In this document: piece by piece, positions 16,919-25,798 of the stretch
Layout: the number at the start of each line of letters is the position of its first letter
Numbering within the stretch: position 1 is the stretch's first letter
Assembly (NCBI GenBank): GCA_947589305.1
Contig: CANQAP010000001.1
Coordinates: forward strand, 186,001-250,000
Origin: an uncultured Lachnospiraceae bacterium
GTDB lineage: Bacteria; Bacillota; Clostridia; Lachnospirales; Lachnospiraceae
DNA: 64,000 bases
Direction: 5' to 3'
The notes under the pieces: model-generated
Databases searched by the model: none
Told to the model about the DNA's origin: nothing
Seen by the model: the letters and a program-made list of their open reading frames with translations, nothing else
Translations under genes and position numbers: made by a program

Positions 16919-17607
16919 CAAAAGCGATATTAAAAAATGCAGGATATAAGTATGTGCTGGTATTTTGTTCATACTGGCTGGGATTTCTCATGCTGATTCA
17001 TGGTGAGGCAAACTATCATATCACGGATATGGACGTCTTGCGGGCAATGTTCGGTGAGATACCGGTGAATGTGGAATTGTTTTCAGGAGTTTTTGTGTTA
17101 AGCATCGCTGCGCTTTCTTTTTTGCATGCCGATTTACTGACGTATATCCTGAAGGGTGAAGCGTATCTGACGATCCGCTACCAAAAACGGAACAGAGTAT
17201 TGCTTCCCCTGTTTGGTCATCTGCTGTTGGAAACGGGATTCGCGGTGCTTTTATTGTATCTGGCATTTGTGATCGCCTGCCTGCAGACCGGCAGAGGAGC
17301 GGCTGCTTTTTGGAATCAGGAAGTGTGTCGGATTATCGGGATGGGATGCCTGACATATCTTTTGTTTTCCTTATGTGAAATGATCGCTATGCTTTGCCTG
17401 AAAGAACACTATGTGTTCTTGCTGATGCTGTGTCTGTCTTTGACCGCCCTGTTCCTGCCCAGTTGGCGGCTCGGTGTTTTTTCCGTCTTGCCGATTTCGG
17501 CTGACGGCATGCACATTGGTTTCCATTGCGGAATCAATGTGTTCTATGCAGCGCTTTTAGCGATCATTTTCCTTGTGCTGTATCGAAAACATGAATGGTA
17601 TCGATAA
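16915..17607 (+). CDS. Membrane protein of the ABC module (last gene)
   Basis: A 230-residue protein with about six predicted membrane segments. The start ATG overlaps the previous stop (ATGA). No family was recognised. The module ends here, 25 bp before a consensus promoter for rpmF. A permease subunit role is inferred from size, topology and operon position only. Confidence 0.6.
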   Translation: MTKAILKNAGYKYVLVFCSYWLGFLMLIHGEANYHITDMDVLRAMFGEIPVNVELFSGVFVLSIAALSFLHADLLTYILKGEAYLTIRYQKRNRVLLPLFGHLLLETGFAVLLLYLAFVIACLQTGRGAAAFWNQEVCRIIGMGCLTYLLFSLCEMIAMLCLKEHYVFLLMLCLSLTALFLPSWRLGVFSVLPISADGMHIGFHCGINVFYAALLAIIFLVLYRKHEWYR

Positions 17608-17632
17608 AACTTGGCTTTCTTGGATTTTTATG

Positions 17633-17661
17633 TTGACAAACCGTAAGGGAGTCGTTATAAT
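17633..17661 (+). promoter_or_regulatory. Consensus sigma-A promoter for rpmF
   Basis: Perfect TTGACA (17633-17638) and TATAAT (17656-17661) separated by 17 bp; the strength suits a ribosomal-protein gene. It lies directly after the ABC module, so rpmF does not depend on read-through from it. Confidence 0.85.
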
Positions 17662-17709
17662 TGTCAAGGTGTGGAAAAGCCGACGGAGTATGCAATAGGA
17701 GGTGTAGTG

Positions 17710-17889
17710 ATGTCAATTTGTCCAAAGAATAAATCTTCAAAAGCAAGAAGAGACAAACGTAGAGCAAACTGGAAAATGAATGCTCCTACATTGGTAAAAT
17801 GTCCGAAATGCGGCGAGCTTATGATGCCTCATAGAGTATGTAAGGCTTGCGGTTCTTATAACAAAAAGGAAATCATTGCAGTTGATTAA
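17710..17889 (+). CDS. rpmF: 50S ribosomal protein L32
   Basis: A 59-residue zinc-ribbon ribosomal protein of the large subunit. The basic N-terminal block KSSKARRDKRRANW matches L32, and the ribbon CPKCG...CKACG keeps all four zinc ligands, so this is the zinc-binding form. The N-terminus MSICPKNK departs from the usual MAVPKRK and adds a fifth cysteine. The ATG at 17710 is chosen because AGGAGGTG lies 5-6 bp upstream; a longer in-frame ATG at 17671 lies too close to the promoter. It normally sits beside plsX, as here. Confidence 0.93.
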   Translation: MSICPKNKSSKARRDKRRANWKMNAPTLVKCPKCGELMMPHRVCKACGSYNKKEIIAVD

Positions 17890-17900
17890 GAAGATTCGAA

Positions 17901-17932
17901 AAGGAACTCCGGATACGGGAGTTCCTTTTTTT
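17901..17932 (+). terminator. Rho-independent terminator after rpmF
   Basis: A 10-bp perfect stem (17901-17910 with 17918-17927), loop GGATACG, and a run of seven T. Confidence 0.93.
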
Positions 17933-17947
17933 CGTCTCCGGATTCCC

Positions 17948-17976
17948 TTTACAATGATGGGATTTTTTAGTATTAT
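17948..17976 (+). promoter_or_regulatory. Sigma-A promoter candidate for plsX
   Basis: TTTACA (17948-17953) and TATTAT (17971-17976), 17-bp spacer, after the rpmF terminator and 82 bp before the plsX start. Confidence 0.5.
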
Positions 17977-18057
17977 ATAAATGGATTTCTATGTGTATAA
18001 GATGTCTGTAATATGGTGCATACATAGGATCTCGTAAGTCGGACAAGGAGGAAGAAC

Positions 18058-19080
18058 ATGGAAGAAAATCAGATAAAAATCGTTATTGATGCCATGGGAG
18101 GTGATAATTCTCCTTGGGCGTTGGTAGAAGGCGCCGTTTTGGCGACGAAAGAGCATCCGGATGTATTTATATACCTAGTCGGACCGCAGGCACAGATAGA
18201 GGAAGAGCTGGCTAAATATGATTACCGGAAGGAACAGTTAGAGGTGGTGGACGCGCCGGATGTCATTACCTGTCATGACCAACCGGTCGAAGCGGTTCGG
18301 ACAAAAAAACAGTCCTCTCTGATCGTGGGTTTAAATCTTGTAAAAGAAGGAAAAGCGGAGGGCTTGATCTCTGCCGGAAGCACCGGCGCGGTTTTGGTGG
18401 GCGGACGTATGATCGTCGGACGGATGAAAGGTATCCGCCGTTCTCCGCTTGCGCCGTTGATTCCGCGGGAAGGCGGCGTCTCCATTCTGATCGATTGCGG
18501 AGCCAATATGGATTCCCGTCCGACCGATCTGGTACAGTTTGCACAGATGGGATCCATTTATATGCAGCATATTGTCGGCATAGAGCAGCCCCGGGTTGCG
18601 ATCGTAAATGTGGGGGCGGAAGAAGAAAAGGGAAATGCCTTGGTGAAAGAGACGTTTCCGTTGTTGAAAGCCTGTCCGAATATTCATTTTATCGGTAGTA
18701 TCGAGGCAAGAGATATTCCGGCGGGACTGGCAGATGTGATTGTCTGTGATGCTTTTGTCGGAAATGTCATCTTGAAATTATATGAAGGTACGGCGGCGTT
18801 TCTGATGAAGCAGATCAAGGGAGCCATGACTTCATCACCGATCAGCACGCTGGGCGCGGCATTGGTAAAACCGAAGATCAAGGAAGCAGTGAAGGAATTT
18901 GACGCTTCCAATTATGGCGGAGCGCCGCTTTTGGGGATCAACGGATTGGTCGCAAAGGTACACGGAAGTTCCAAAGCGAGCGAGGTGAAAAACGCCGTGA
19001 CGCAGTGTATGGATTTCAGCCGCCAGCACATCAGGGAACTGATTCAGGAAAATATTACCTCTGTATCAGAAGAAGCATAG
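18058..19080 (+). CDS. plsX: Phosphate acyltransferase PlsX
   Basis: A 340-residue peripheral membrane enzyme that converts acyl-ACP to acyl phosphate for the PlsX/PlsY route of phosphatidic acid synthesis. The N-terminal IDAMGGDNSP signature (residues 11-20), the SAGSTGAVLVGG segment and the C-terminal GGAPLLGINGLV block are characteristic. AAGGAGG precedes the ATG. In many Clostridia acpP follows plsX; here the next gene is rnc, 43 bp on, and acpP is not present anywhere in the window. Confidence 0.96.
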   Translation: MEENQIKIVIDAMGGDNSPWALVEGAVLATKEHPDVFIYLVGPQAQIEEELAKYDYRKEQLEVVDAPDVITCHDQPVEAVRTKKQSSLIVGLNLVKEGKAEGLISAGSTGAVLVGGRMIVGRMKGIRRSPLAPLIPREGGVSILIDCGANMDSRPTDLVQFAQMGSIYMQHIVGIEQPRVAIVNVGAEEEKGNALVKETFPLLKACPNIHFIGSIEARDIPAGLADVIVCDAFVGNVILKLYEGTAAFLMKQIKGAMTSSPISTLGAALVKPKIKEAVKEFDASNYGGAPLLGINGLVAKVHGSSKASEVKNAVTQCMDFSRQHIRELIQENITSVSEEA

Positions 19081-19123
19081 CGGACCGGAGGATCAGTTGA
19101 CTAAATGTTATAAGGAGCATTGC

Positions 19124-19864
19124 ATGCCGAACAAATTAAATGCGTTGATGGAAACAATTAAATATACGTTCCAAAAACCGGAGCTTTTACAACAGGCGGT
19201 TACTCACAGTTCCTATGCGAATGAACGGAAAATGAACCGGATTTCGGATTATGAACGCTTGGAATTCTTAGGTGATGCCGTCTTGGAAATGATCACCAGC
19301 CAGTTTTTATTGGATAAATACCCGGAAAAACAGGAGGGAGAGTTGTCTAAGCTGCGTTCTGCCTTAGTCTGTGAATGCTCTTTGGCACAATGCGCGAGGG
19401 AGCTGTCGTTTCCGGACTATGTATATTTAAGCAAAGGAGAACGACAGACCGGAGGGGCAAATCGCGATTCCCTGCTCTGTGATCTGTTTGAATCCGTATT
19501 GGGCGCCATCTATCTGGATGGCGGTCTGGAACCGGCAAAGGCGTATGTCGAACGGTTTCTGCTGCTCGATATGGAGCATAAACAGTTGTTTTATGATGCC
19601 AAGACCAGATTACAGGAGCTGGTGCAGAAAGAGGAACTCGGTGAGATCCGGTATCTGCTGGTCGATGAACAGGGACCGGATCACTGTAAGCATTTCTTTG
19701 TGGAAGTAGAGATTGCCGGCACCGGATATGGAAAAGGGGACGGACAGAGTCGGAAACATGCAGAACAAAAGGCGGCTTATGAAGCGCTGATCCGTCTGGA
19801 ACAAAGAAAAACACAAGAGAAAAAGGAACCGAAGAATATTCGGATAGGATCACCATGTACTTAA
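19124..19864 (+). CDS. rnc: Ribonuclease III
   Basis: A 246-residue double-strand-specific endoribonuclease for rRNA and mRNA processing. The RNase III signature ERLEFLGDAVLEM gives the catalytic Glu and Asp, with a second acidic pair in CDLFESVLGAIYLDGG. A double-stranded RNA-binding domain occupies roughly residues 165-233. The ATG at 19124 has AAGGAG six bases upstream; a TTG at 19097 in the same frame is an alternative. The end overlaps the smc start by 10 bp, which fits translational coupling. Confidence 0.96.
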   Translation: MPNKLNALMETIKYTFQKPELLQQAVTHSSYANERKMNRISDYERLEFLGDAVLEMITSQFLLDKYPEKQEGELSKLRSALVCECSLAQCARELSFPDYVYLSKGERQTGGANRDSLLCDLFESVLGAIYLDGGLEPAKAYVERFLLLDMEHKQLFYDAKTRLQELVQKEELGEIRYLLVDEQGPDHCKHFFVEVEIAGTGYGKGDGQSRKHAEQKAAYEALIRLEQRKTQEKKEPKNIRIGSPCT

Positions 19865-22800
19865 AAAGCATCGAAGTCTATGGCTTCAAATCGTTTGCAA
19901 ATAAAATAGTCTTTCAATTTGAAAACGGAATCACCGGTATCGTGGGACCGAACGGCAGCGGAAAGAGTAACGTGGCGGATGCCGTCCGCTGGGTGCTGGG
20001 AGAGCAGAGTGCAAAGCAGCTTCGCGGCGCCAAGATGGAGGATGTTATTTTTTCCGGTACGGAGATGCGGAAACCGCACGGTTCGGCATGCGTCGCGATC
20101 ACCTTGGATAACAGCGACCATGTGCTGCCGATCGATTATGAAGAAGTTACGGTGGCAAGACGGGTATACCGTTCCGGTGAAAGTGAGTATCTGATCAACG
20201 GCACGCCGTGCCGCCTGAAAGATATTAATAATATGTTCTTTGATACCGGTATCGGAAAAGAAGGTTATTCCATTATCGGACAGGGACAGGTGGAAAAGAT
20301 CCTGAGCGGCAAACCGGAAGAACGCCGGGAACTGTTCGACGAAGCGGCAGGTATCGTGAAGTACAAAAAGAATAAGGCGGCTACCGAAAAAGCATTGGAT
20401 GCGGAGCGTCAGAATCTGTATCGTGTCAATGATATTTTGGCAGAACTGGAAAAACAGATCGGACCGTTGGAAAAGCAATCGGAGATTGCGAAGAGATATC
20501 TTCTGTTTAAGGAAGAACTGAAGCAACTGGATGTGAATGCCTTTTTGATGGATAGTGACCGCATCCGGGCATCTCTTCAGGAAAATGAAGAAAAGCTGAA
20601 CATCGTGACCGACCGAACGGAAGCCTTACAGACACAGCATGATGCGATCAAGACGGAATATGACCGTTTGGAACAGGAACTGGAAACCTACAATCAGAAA
20701 ATTGATACCGGGAAATCCCAGATCACGGAACTGCGGCTGGCTGTGGAGCGGGCTGAAGGTGAGATCAAGGTCTACAATCAGAAAATCGACAGTGTTCGTC
20801 TTTCGGACGCGCATATCAGCGAACAGATCCGCCGGGTGCAGGATGCGCTTTTAAAACAGACGGAAGAACAGCGCGCATATCAGGAAAAGAAAGCGGTGCT
20901 GGATGAAAAACTGGATACGGCTGACGATATCGTGGAAGAAGCAAAAGCGCATTCGCAGGAGATTCAGGATGAAATCACGGCTCTGGAAGAAAAGATAGAA
21001 AAGAATAAGGCGGATATTATCGAGCTGATGAATGAAAACTCCAGTATCAAGGGGAAAGTGGCTCGTTATGATGCGTTGCTGGAAAATATCAATTTCCGAA
21101 AAACACAGATCAATCAACGCTATGTGCAGTTTAAGAGCGATGAAATGGCGGACAAGGAACAGTATGAAGTCCTTCAAAAGCAGTTGCAGGAGCTGGATGC
21201 ACAGATCACGGCAAGACAGGATGCTTTGTCGGTTTGTGATCGGAATCTCGATCAAAACACAGAAGAAACCCGACATAACCGTGAGGAACTTGCCAAACTG
21301 CGAAATGACCACACGACCGCAAGGGCAAAAGCGGAATCGCTGCGTAATATTACGGAACGGTATGACGGCTACGGAAATAGCATCCGCCGTGTGATGGAGC
21401 AGAAGAAGCATGTCAAGGGAATCGTGGGCGTGGTAGCGGATATCATTACCGTCCGTCAGCAATATGAGACTGCGATTGAGACCGCTTTGGGCGGTAGTAT
21501 ACAAAATGTGGTCACGGCGGATGAGCATACAGCCAAACGCCTGATCGAATTTCTGAAACAGAACAAGTTTGGCCGGGCAACGTTTTTACCGTTGACGAGC
21601 ATTCGTTCCGGACAGAGTTTTTCCCATCCGGACGCTCTGAAAGAACGCGGCGTGATCGGAATTGCCAGCACACTCGTGACGACACAGCCGGAATATCAGA
21701 TCGTAGCGGAACATTTACTCGGACGGATTCTGGTGGTGGATACGATCGACCATGCTTTAGAGATCGCAAAGAAATATCAGTATTCCATCCGTATCGTGAC
21801 GTTAGAAGGCGAACTGCTGACAGCGGGCGGTGCGATGACGGGCGGCGCATATAAGAATGCAGGCAATCTGCTCGGACGCAAGCGGGAACTGGATGAATGG
21901 AATATGGTAGTCGATGACCTGAATCGACAGATTTTTGAAGCGGAAAAGAAAGAAAAAGAACTGCGTGATACGCGGGATAACCTGAAGGAAGAAAAAGAAA
22001 CGTTATCTTCTAAGCTTCAGGATTTATATTTGGATAAAAATACAAATCACCTGAATTTGGAACAGGTGAATGCCCGTTTGTCCGAGCATGCTGCGACCTT
22101 TGCATCCTTACAGAATGAAAATAAGGAACTGGATGCCCAGATCGAGGAAATCAATCAAAATAAAAACCAACTGTTTGAGGGCAATCAGTTTCAGGAGCAG
22201 GCAAAGCGGGATTGCGAAGCAAGGATCGCAAAATATGAAGAAGCGATCGTGGAGCAAAAAGAACGTTTGGAAACCGCCAATGCCAGAGTGTCGGAATTGC
22301 TGCTGGAATTCAATACGATCAAACAACAGGATGACTTTTTCATTGAAAATATCCATCGGATCCGTGTGGAAAATGATAAATTAAAGGCGGAGTTGGAAGA
22401 ATATAACCGCAGGACGCACGGAGCGGCGGAAGCGATCATGGAGATCAATGAGCAGATCAATGCCATTCAGAAGGAGATGGAAACACGAAAGTCCCAGATC
22501 GCCACATTGGAAGAACATTTACAGCAGGATACAAAGCGGAAAGACGAAATGATGCTTGCGCACAAAGAATTCTTTGAGCGGCGGGAAGAACTGCGCGAGG
22601 AATTGTCCAACTTGGATAAAGAGGCTTTTCGGCTGCATGCGCAGTTGGAAAAGATCACGGAGCAGTCGGACGCTTTGAATAATTACATGTGGGAAGAATA
22701 TGAGCTGACGTATAATCGAGCGTTGGAATTGCGGAATCCGGAATTTCAGGATCTGACGATGCTGCGGCGGGAACTGACAGCGGTAAAGAGTAAGATCAAA

Positions 22801-23415
22801 TCGTTGGGCGATGTCAATGTCAATGCGATCGAGGATTATAAACAAGTATCGGAACGCTATACCTTCTTGAAAGAGCAGCATGATGATATTGTAAAAGCGG
22901 AAGAAAACTTAAAGCGTATCATAGCGGAACTGGATACGGCGATGCGGCAGCAATTCAGCGAAAAATTTGCTGAGATTCAGGTGATGTTTGATAAGGTGTT
23001 TCAGGAACTCTTCGGCGGCGGGAAGGCAAGTTTAGTCTTGGTCGAAGAGGAAGATATCTTGGAAGCGGGTATTAAGATCATTGCACAGCCGCCCGGGAAA
23101 AAATTACAAAATATGATGCAGTTATCCGGCGGTGAAAAATCACTGACTGCCATTGCTCTGTTATTTGCGATCCAAAGTCTGAAACCTTCGCCGTTTTGTC
23201 TGCTAGACGAAATTGAGGCGGCTTTGGACGATTCCAATGTGAAGCGGTTTGCCAAATACCTGCATAAGCTGACGAAGGATACCCAGTTTATCGTGATCAC
23301 ACACCGGAAAGGCACGATGGAAGCAGCAGATATTCTTTACGGAATCACCATGCAGGAAAAAGGTGTATCCACTTTGGTATCGGTCAACCTGATCGAAAGC
23401 GAACTGGATAAATAA
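19855..23415 (+). CDS. smc: Chromosome segregation ATPase SMC
   Basis: A 1186-residue SMC protein, the core of bacterial condensin with ScpA/ScpB. Walker A GPNGSGKSN is at residues 32-40, long coiled coils run through about 170-500 and 670-1010, and the hinge is at about 510-660 with Gly-rich GGAMTGGAY at its end. The ABC signature LSGGEKS lies near 1091 and Walker B CLLDEIEAALDD near 1117. Full length, with no disruption. It is followed by ftsY with a 38-bp gap. Confidence 0.98.
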   Translation: MYLKSIEVYGFKSFANKIVFQFENGITGIVGPNGSGKSNVADAVRWVLGEQSAKQLRGAKMEDVIFSGTEMRKPHGSACVAITLDNSDHVLPIDYEEVTVARRVYRSGESEYLINGTPCRLKDINNMFFDTGIGKEGYSIIGQGQVEKILSGKPEERRELFDEAAGIVKYKKNKAATEKALDAERQNLYRVNDILAELEKQIGPLEKQSEIAKRYLLFKEELKQLDVNAFLMDSDRIRASLQENEEKLNIVTDRTEALQTQHDAIKTEYDRLEQELETYNQKIDTGKSQITELRLAVERAEGEIKVYNQKIDSVRLSDAHISEQIRRVQDALLKQTEEQRAYQEKKAVLDEKLDTADDIVEEAKAHSQEIQDEITALEEKIEKNKADIIELMNENSSIKGKVARYDALLENINFRKTQINQRYVQFKSDEMADKEQYEVLQKQLQELDAQITARQDALSVCDRNLDQNTEETRHNREELAKLRNDHTTARAKAESLRNITERYDGYGNSIRRVMEQKKHVKGIVGVVADIITVRQQYETAIETALGGSIQNVVTADEHTAKRLIEFLKQNKFGRATFLPLTSIRSGQSFSHPDALKERGVIGIASTLVTTQPEYQIVAEHLLGRILVVDTIDHALEIAKKYQYSIRIVTLEGELLTAGGAMTGGAYKNAGNLLGRKRELDEWNMVVDDLNRQIFEAEKKEKELRDTRDNLKEEKETLSSKLQDLYLDKNTNHLNLEQVNARLSEHAATFASLQNENKELDAQIEEINQNKNQLFEGNQFQEQAKRDCEARIAKYEEAIVEQKERLETANARVSELLLEFNTIKQQDDFFIENIHRIRVENDKLKAELEEYNRRTHGAAEAIMEINEQINAIQKEMETRKSQIATLEEHLQQDTKRKDEMMLAHKEFFERREELREELSNLDKEAFRLHAQLEKITEQSDALNNYMWEEYELTYNRALELRNPEFQDLTMLRRELTAVKSKIKSLGDVNVNAIEDYKQVSERYTFLKEQHDDIVKAEENLKRIIAELDTAMRQQFSEKFAEIQVMFDKVFQELFGGGKASLVLVEEEDILEAGIKIIAQPPGKKLQNMMQLSGGEKSLTAIALLFAIQSLKPSPFCLLDEIEAALDDSNVKRFAKYLHKLTKDTQFIVITHRKGTMEAADILYGITMQEKGVSTLVSVNLIESELDK

Positions 23416-23453
23416 GTCTGACATATCAAAATAAGAAAACAGGAGGAACTGCC

Positions 23454-24530
23454 ATGGGACTGTTTGATAAACGGAAAACGGAACAATCAATCGAAGAACA
23501 GGAACCGGAGCATCTCTCACTTAATGATGCAGATGCGGAAAAAGCTGTAAAAACAGAAAAAGAAGGATTCTTTAAGCGGTTGGTAGGTGGTCTGACAAAG
23601 ACGCGGGATCAGTTGAGTGAAAGTCTGAACCAGATTTTTCACGGACATTCCGAGTTAGATGACGATTTTTATGACGAACTGGAAGAAGTCCTGATCATGG
23701 CGGATTTAGGTTTGGAAACGACAGACCGTATCATTACGGACCTGAAGCGTCGTGTTAAAGAATATAAAATAAAGGAAATTGAACCTTGCCGGGAGTTGCT
23801 CAGCGGCATCATACGGGATCAGATGATGGTAGATGATTCCGCTTATGATTTTGAGGAACAGACAACGGTCATGTTGATCATCGGTGTGAACGGCGTCGGT
23901 AAGACCACTTCGATCGGTAAATTAGCGGCGCAATATAAAAAACGCGGGAAAAAAGTTTTGATCGCAGCCGGCGATACGTTTCGGGCGGCTGCCATTGATC
24001 AGTTAAAAACGTGGGCGGAACGTGCGGGTGTTGAGATCATTGCCCAACAGGAAGGTTCAGATCCCGCGGCAGTCATATATGACGCCGTGCAGGCTGCAAA
24101 AGCCCGCCATGTGGATATCCTTCTCTGCGATACAGCCGGACGTCTTCATAATAAAAAGAATCTGATGGATGAACTGGCAAAAATGCGCCGTATCATTGAA
24201 AAGGAATATCCGGAAGCGCATTGTGAAACATTAATCGTATTGGACGGCTCGACGGGGCAAAATGCTCTCGAACAGGCAAAACAATTCCGCGAGGTGACGG
24301 ATCTAAACGGTATTATCCTGACAAAATTGGACGGCACCGCCAAAGGAGGCATAGCCATTGCCATTCAGGCGGAATTGGATGTGCCGGTGAAATATATCGG
24401 TGTCGGTGAGAAGATAGACGATCTGCAGCGTTTTGATCCCTCCCGTTATGTGGAAGCGTTGTTTGCGGACTTTACAGTGCGTTCAGAAATAGAAATGTTG
24501 ATCGAGGAGGATAATGATTCATGGAAGTAA
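23454..24530 (+). CDS. ftsY: Signal recognition particle receptor FtsY
   Basis: A 358-residue SRP GTPase that receives ribosome-nascent chain complexes at the membrane. It has a short acidic N-terminal A domain (1-60), the helical N domain, and the G domain with GVNGVGKTTSIGKLA, DTFRAAA, DTAGR and TKLDGTAKGG. AGGAGG precedes the ATG. Its last 10 bases overlap the start of the threonine ammonia-lyase gene. Confidence 0.97.
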   Translation: MGLFDKRKTEQSIEEQEPEHLSLNDADAEKAVKTEKEGFFKRLVGGLTKTRDQLSESLNQIFHGHSELDDDFYDELEEVLIMADLGLETTDRIITDLKRRVKEYKIKEIEPCRELLSGIIRDQMMVDDSAYDFEEQTTVMLIIGVNGVGKTTSIGKLAAQYKKRGKKVLIAAGDTFRAAAIDQLKTWAERAGVEIIAQQEGSDPAAVIYDAVQAAKARHVDILLCDTAGRLHNKKNLMDELAKMRRIIEKEYPEAHCETLIVLDGSTGQNALEQAKQFREVTDLNGIILTKLDGTAKGGIAIAIQAELDVPVKYIGVGEKIDDLQRFDPSRYVEALFADFTVRSEIEMLIEEDNDSWK

Positions 24531-25753
24531 CAGAACTTTCTCTTGAAAAATTTGAAGAGGCGTATCATGTCGTACAACAAGTCGTACTGCCGACAAATTT
24601 AGTGTATAGTGAATATCTCAGTCAGCAGACCGGGAACAAGGTGTATCTGAAGCCGGAAAACTTACAGTTGACCGGTGCGTATAAGATCCGAGGAGCTTAT
24701 TATAAGATCAGCACCCTTTCGGATGCGGAACGTGCCAAGGGACTGATCACCGCTTCGGCAGGAAACCATGCGCAGGGCGTGGCGTACGCGGCGAATGCTT
24801 ATGGCGTCAGGGCAACGATCGTCATGCCGACCACGACGCCGCTGATCAAGGTGAACCGCACGAAATCCTACGGCGCGGAAGTGATCTTGTACGGAGACGT
24901 CTATGATGAATCCTGTGCCTATGCACTGGAGCTTGCAGAAGATAAAGGGTTTACCTTTATTCATCCGTTTGACGATCTGGAAGTGGCAACCGGTCAAGGG
25001 TCGATCGCCATGGAGATCATCAAGGAATTACCGACTGTGGATTATATTTTGGTTCCGGTCGGCGGCGGCGGGCTTGCTACGGGCGTTTCGACATTTGCCA
25101 AGATGTTGAATCCGAACATCAAAGTCATCGGCGTGGAACCGTCAGGGGCAAACTGTCTTCAGGAATCCTTGAAGTTCGGACAGGTAACGACCCTGCCGAT
25201 GGTCGATACCATAGCGGACGGTACCGCCGTCAAGACACCGGGCAGCAAGATCTTTCCATATCTGCAAAAGAATCTGGATGATATTATCACGGTGGATGAC
25301 TCGGAACTGATCGTTGCCTTTTTGGATATGTTGGAAAACCATAAGATGCTGGCTGAGAATTCCGGTCTGCTGACAATCGCGGCATTAAAACATCTGCCTG
25401 TCAAAGATAAAAAAATCGTCAGCATCATCAGCGGGGGCAATATGGATATTATTACGCTGGCTTCCGTCGTACAACACGGATTGATCGCACGGAGCCGTAT
25501 TTTCACAGTTTCCGTATTATTGCCGGATAAACCGGGAGAATTGATGAATGTTTCTTCCGTGATCGCAAAAGCGCAGGGCAATATCATTCGCTTGGAACAT
25601 AACCAGTTTGTCAGCCTGAACCGGAACAGTGCGGTGGAACTGGTGATCACGATGGAAGCGTTCGGACCGGAGCATAAGCAGGCGATCATTCAGGAACTTG
25701 CGGAAAAGGGATATCGTCCGATTGAGAAAACACCGAAGACCATCTATAATTAA
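24521..25753 (+). CDS. ilvA: Threonine ammonia-lyase with C-terminal ACT domain
   Basis: A 410-residue PLP enzyme that deaminates threonine to 2-oxobutanoate and ammonia. The PLP lysine is in YKIRGAY near residue 49, with the SAGNHAQG loop and the glycine-rich phosphate loop VPVGGGGLATG. Residues about 325-405 form a single ACT domain (PDKPGELMNVSSVI), so allosteric control is likely. This layout is shared by IlvA of the short type and TdcB-like enzymes; biosynthetic or catabolic use cannot be decided. Overlap with ftsY suggests co-translation in the ftsY operon. Confidence 0.92.
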   Translation: MEVTELSLEKFEEAYHVVQQVVLPTNLVYSEYLSQQTGNKVYLKPENLQLTGAYKIRGAYYKISTLSDAERAKGLITASAGNHAQGVAYAANAYGVRATIVMPTTTPLIKVNRTKSYGAEVILYGDVYDESCAYALELAEDKGFTFIHPFDDLEVATGQGSIAMEIIKELPTVDYILVPVGGGGLATGVSTFAKMLNPNIKVIGVEPSGANCLQESLKFGQVTTLPMVDTIADGTAVKTPGSKIFPYLQKNLDDIITVDDSELIVAFLDMLENHKMLAENSGLLTIAALKHLPVKDKKIVSIISGGNMDIITLASVVQHGLIARSRIFTVSVLLPDKPGELMNVSSVIAKAQGNIIRLEHNQFVSLNRNSAVELVITMEAFGPEHKQAIIQELAEKGYRPIEKTPKTIYN

Positions 25754-25798
25754 TTATGACATCAATGGCAGATATGCCGTTATGAAATGGGGACGCTT

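Noticed and set aside
18266-18687. Long minus-strand reading frames inside plsX
   Set aside because: No ribosome-binding site or family features; they are shadows of the plsX coding frame.
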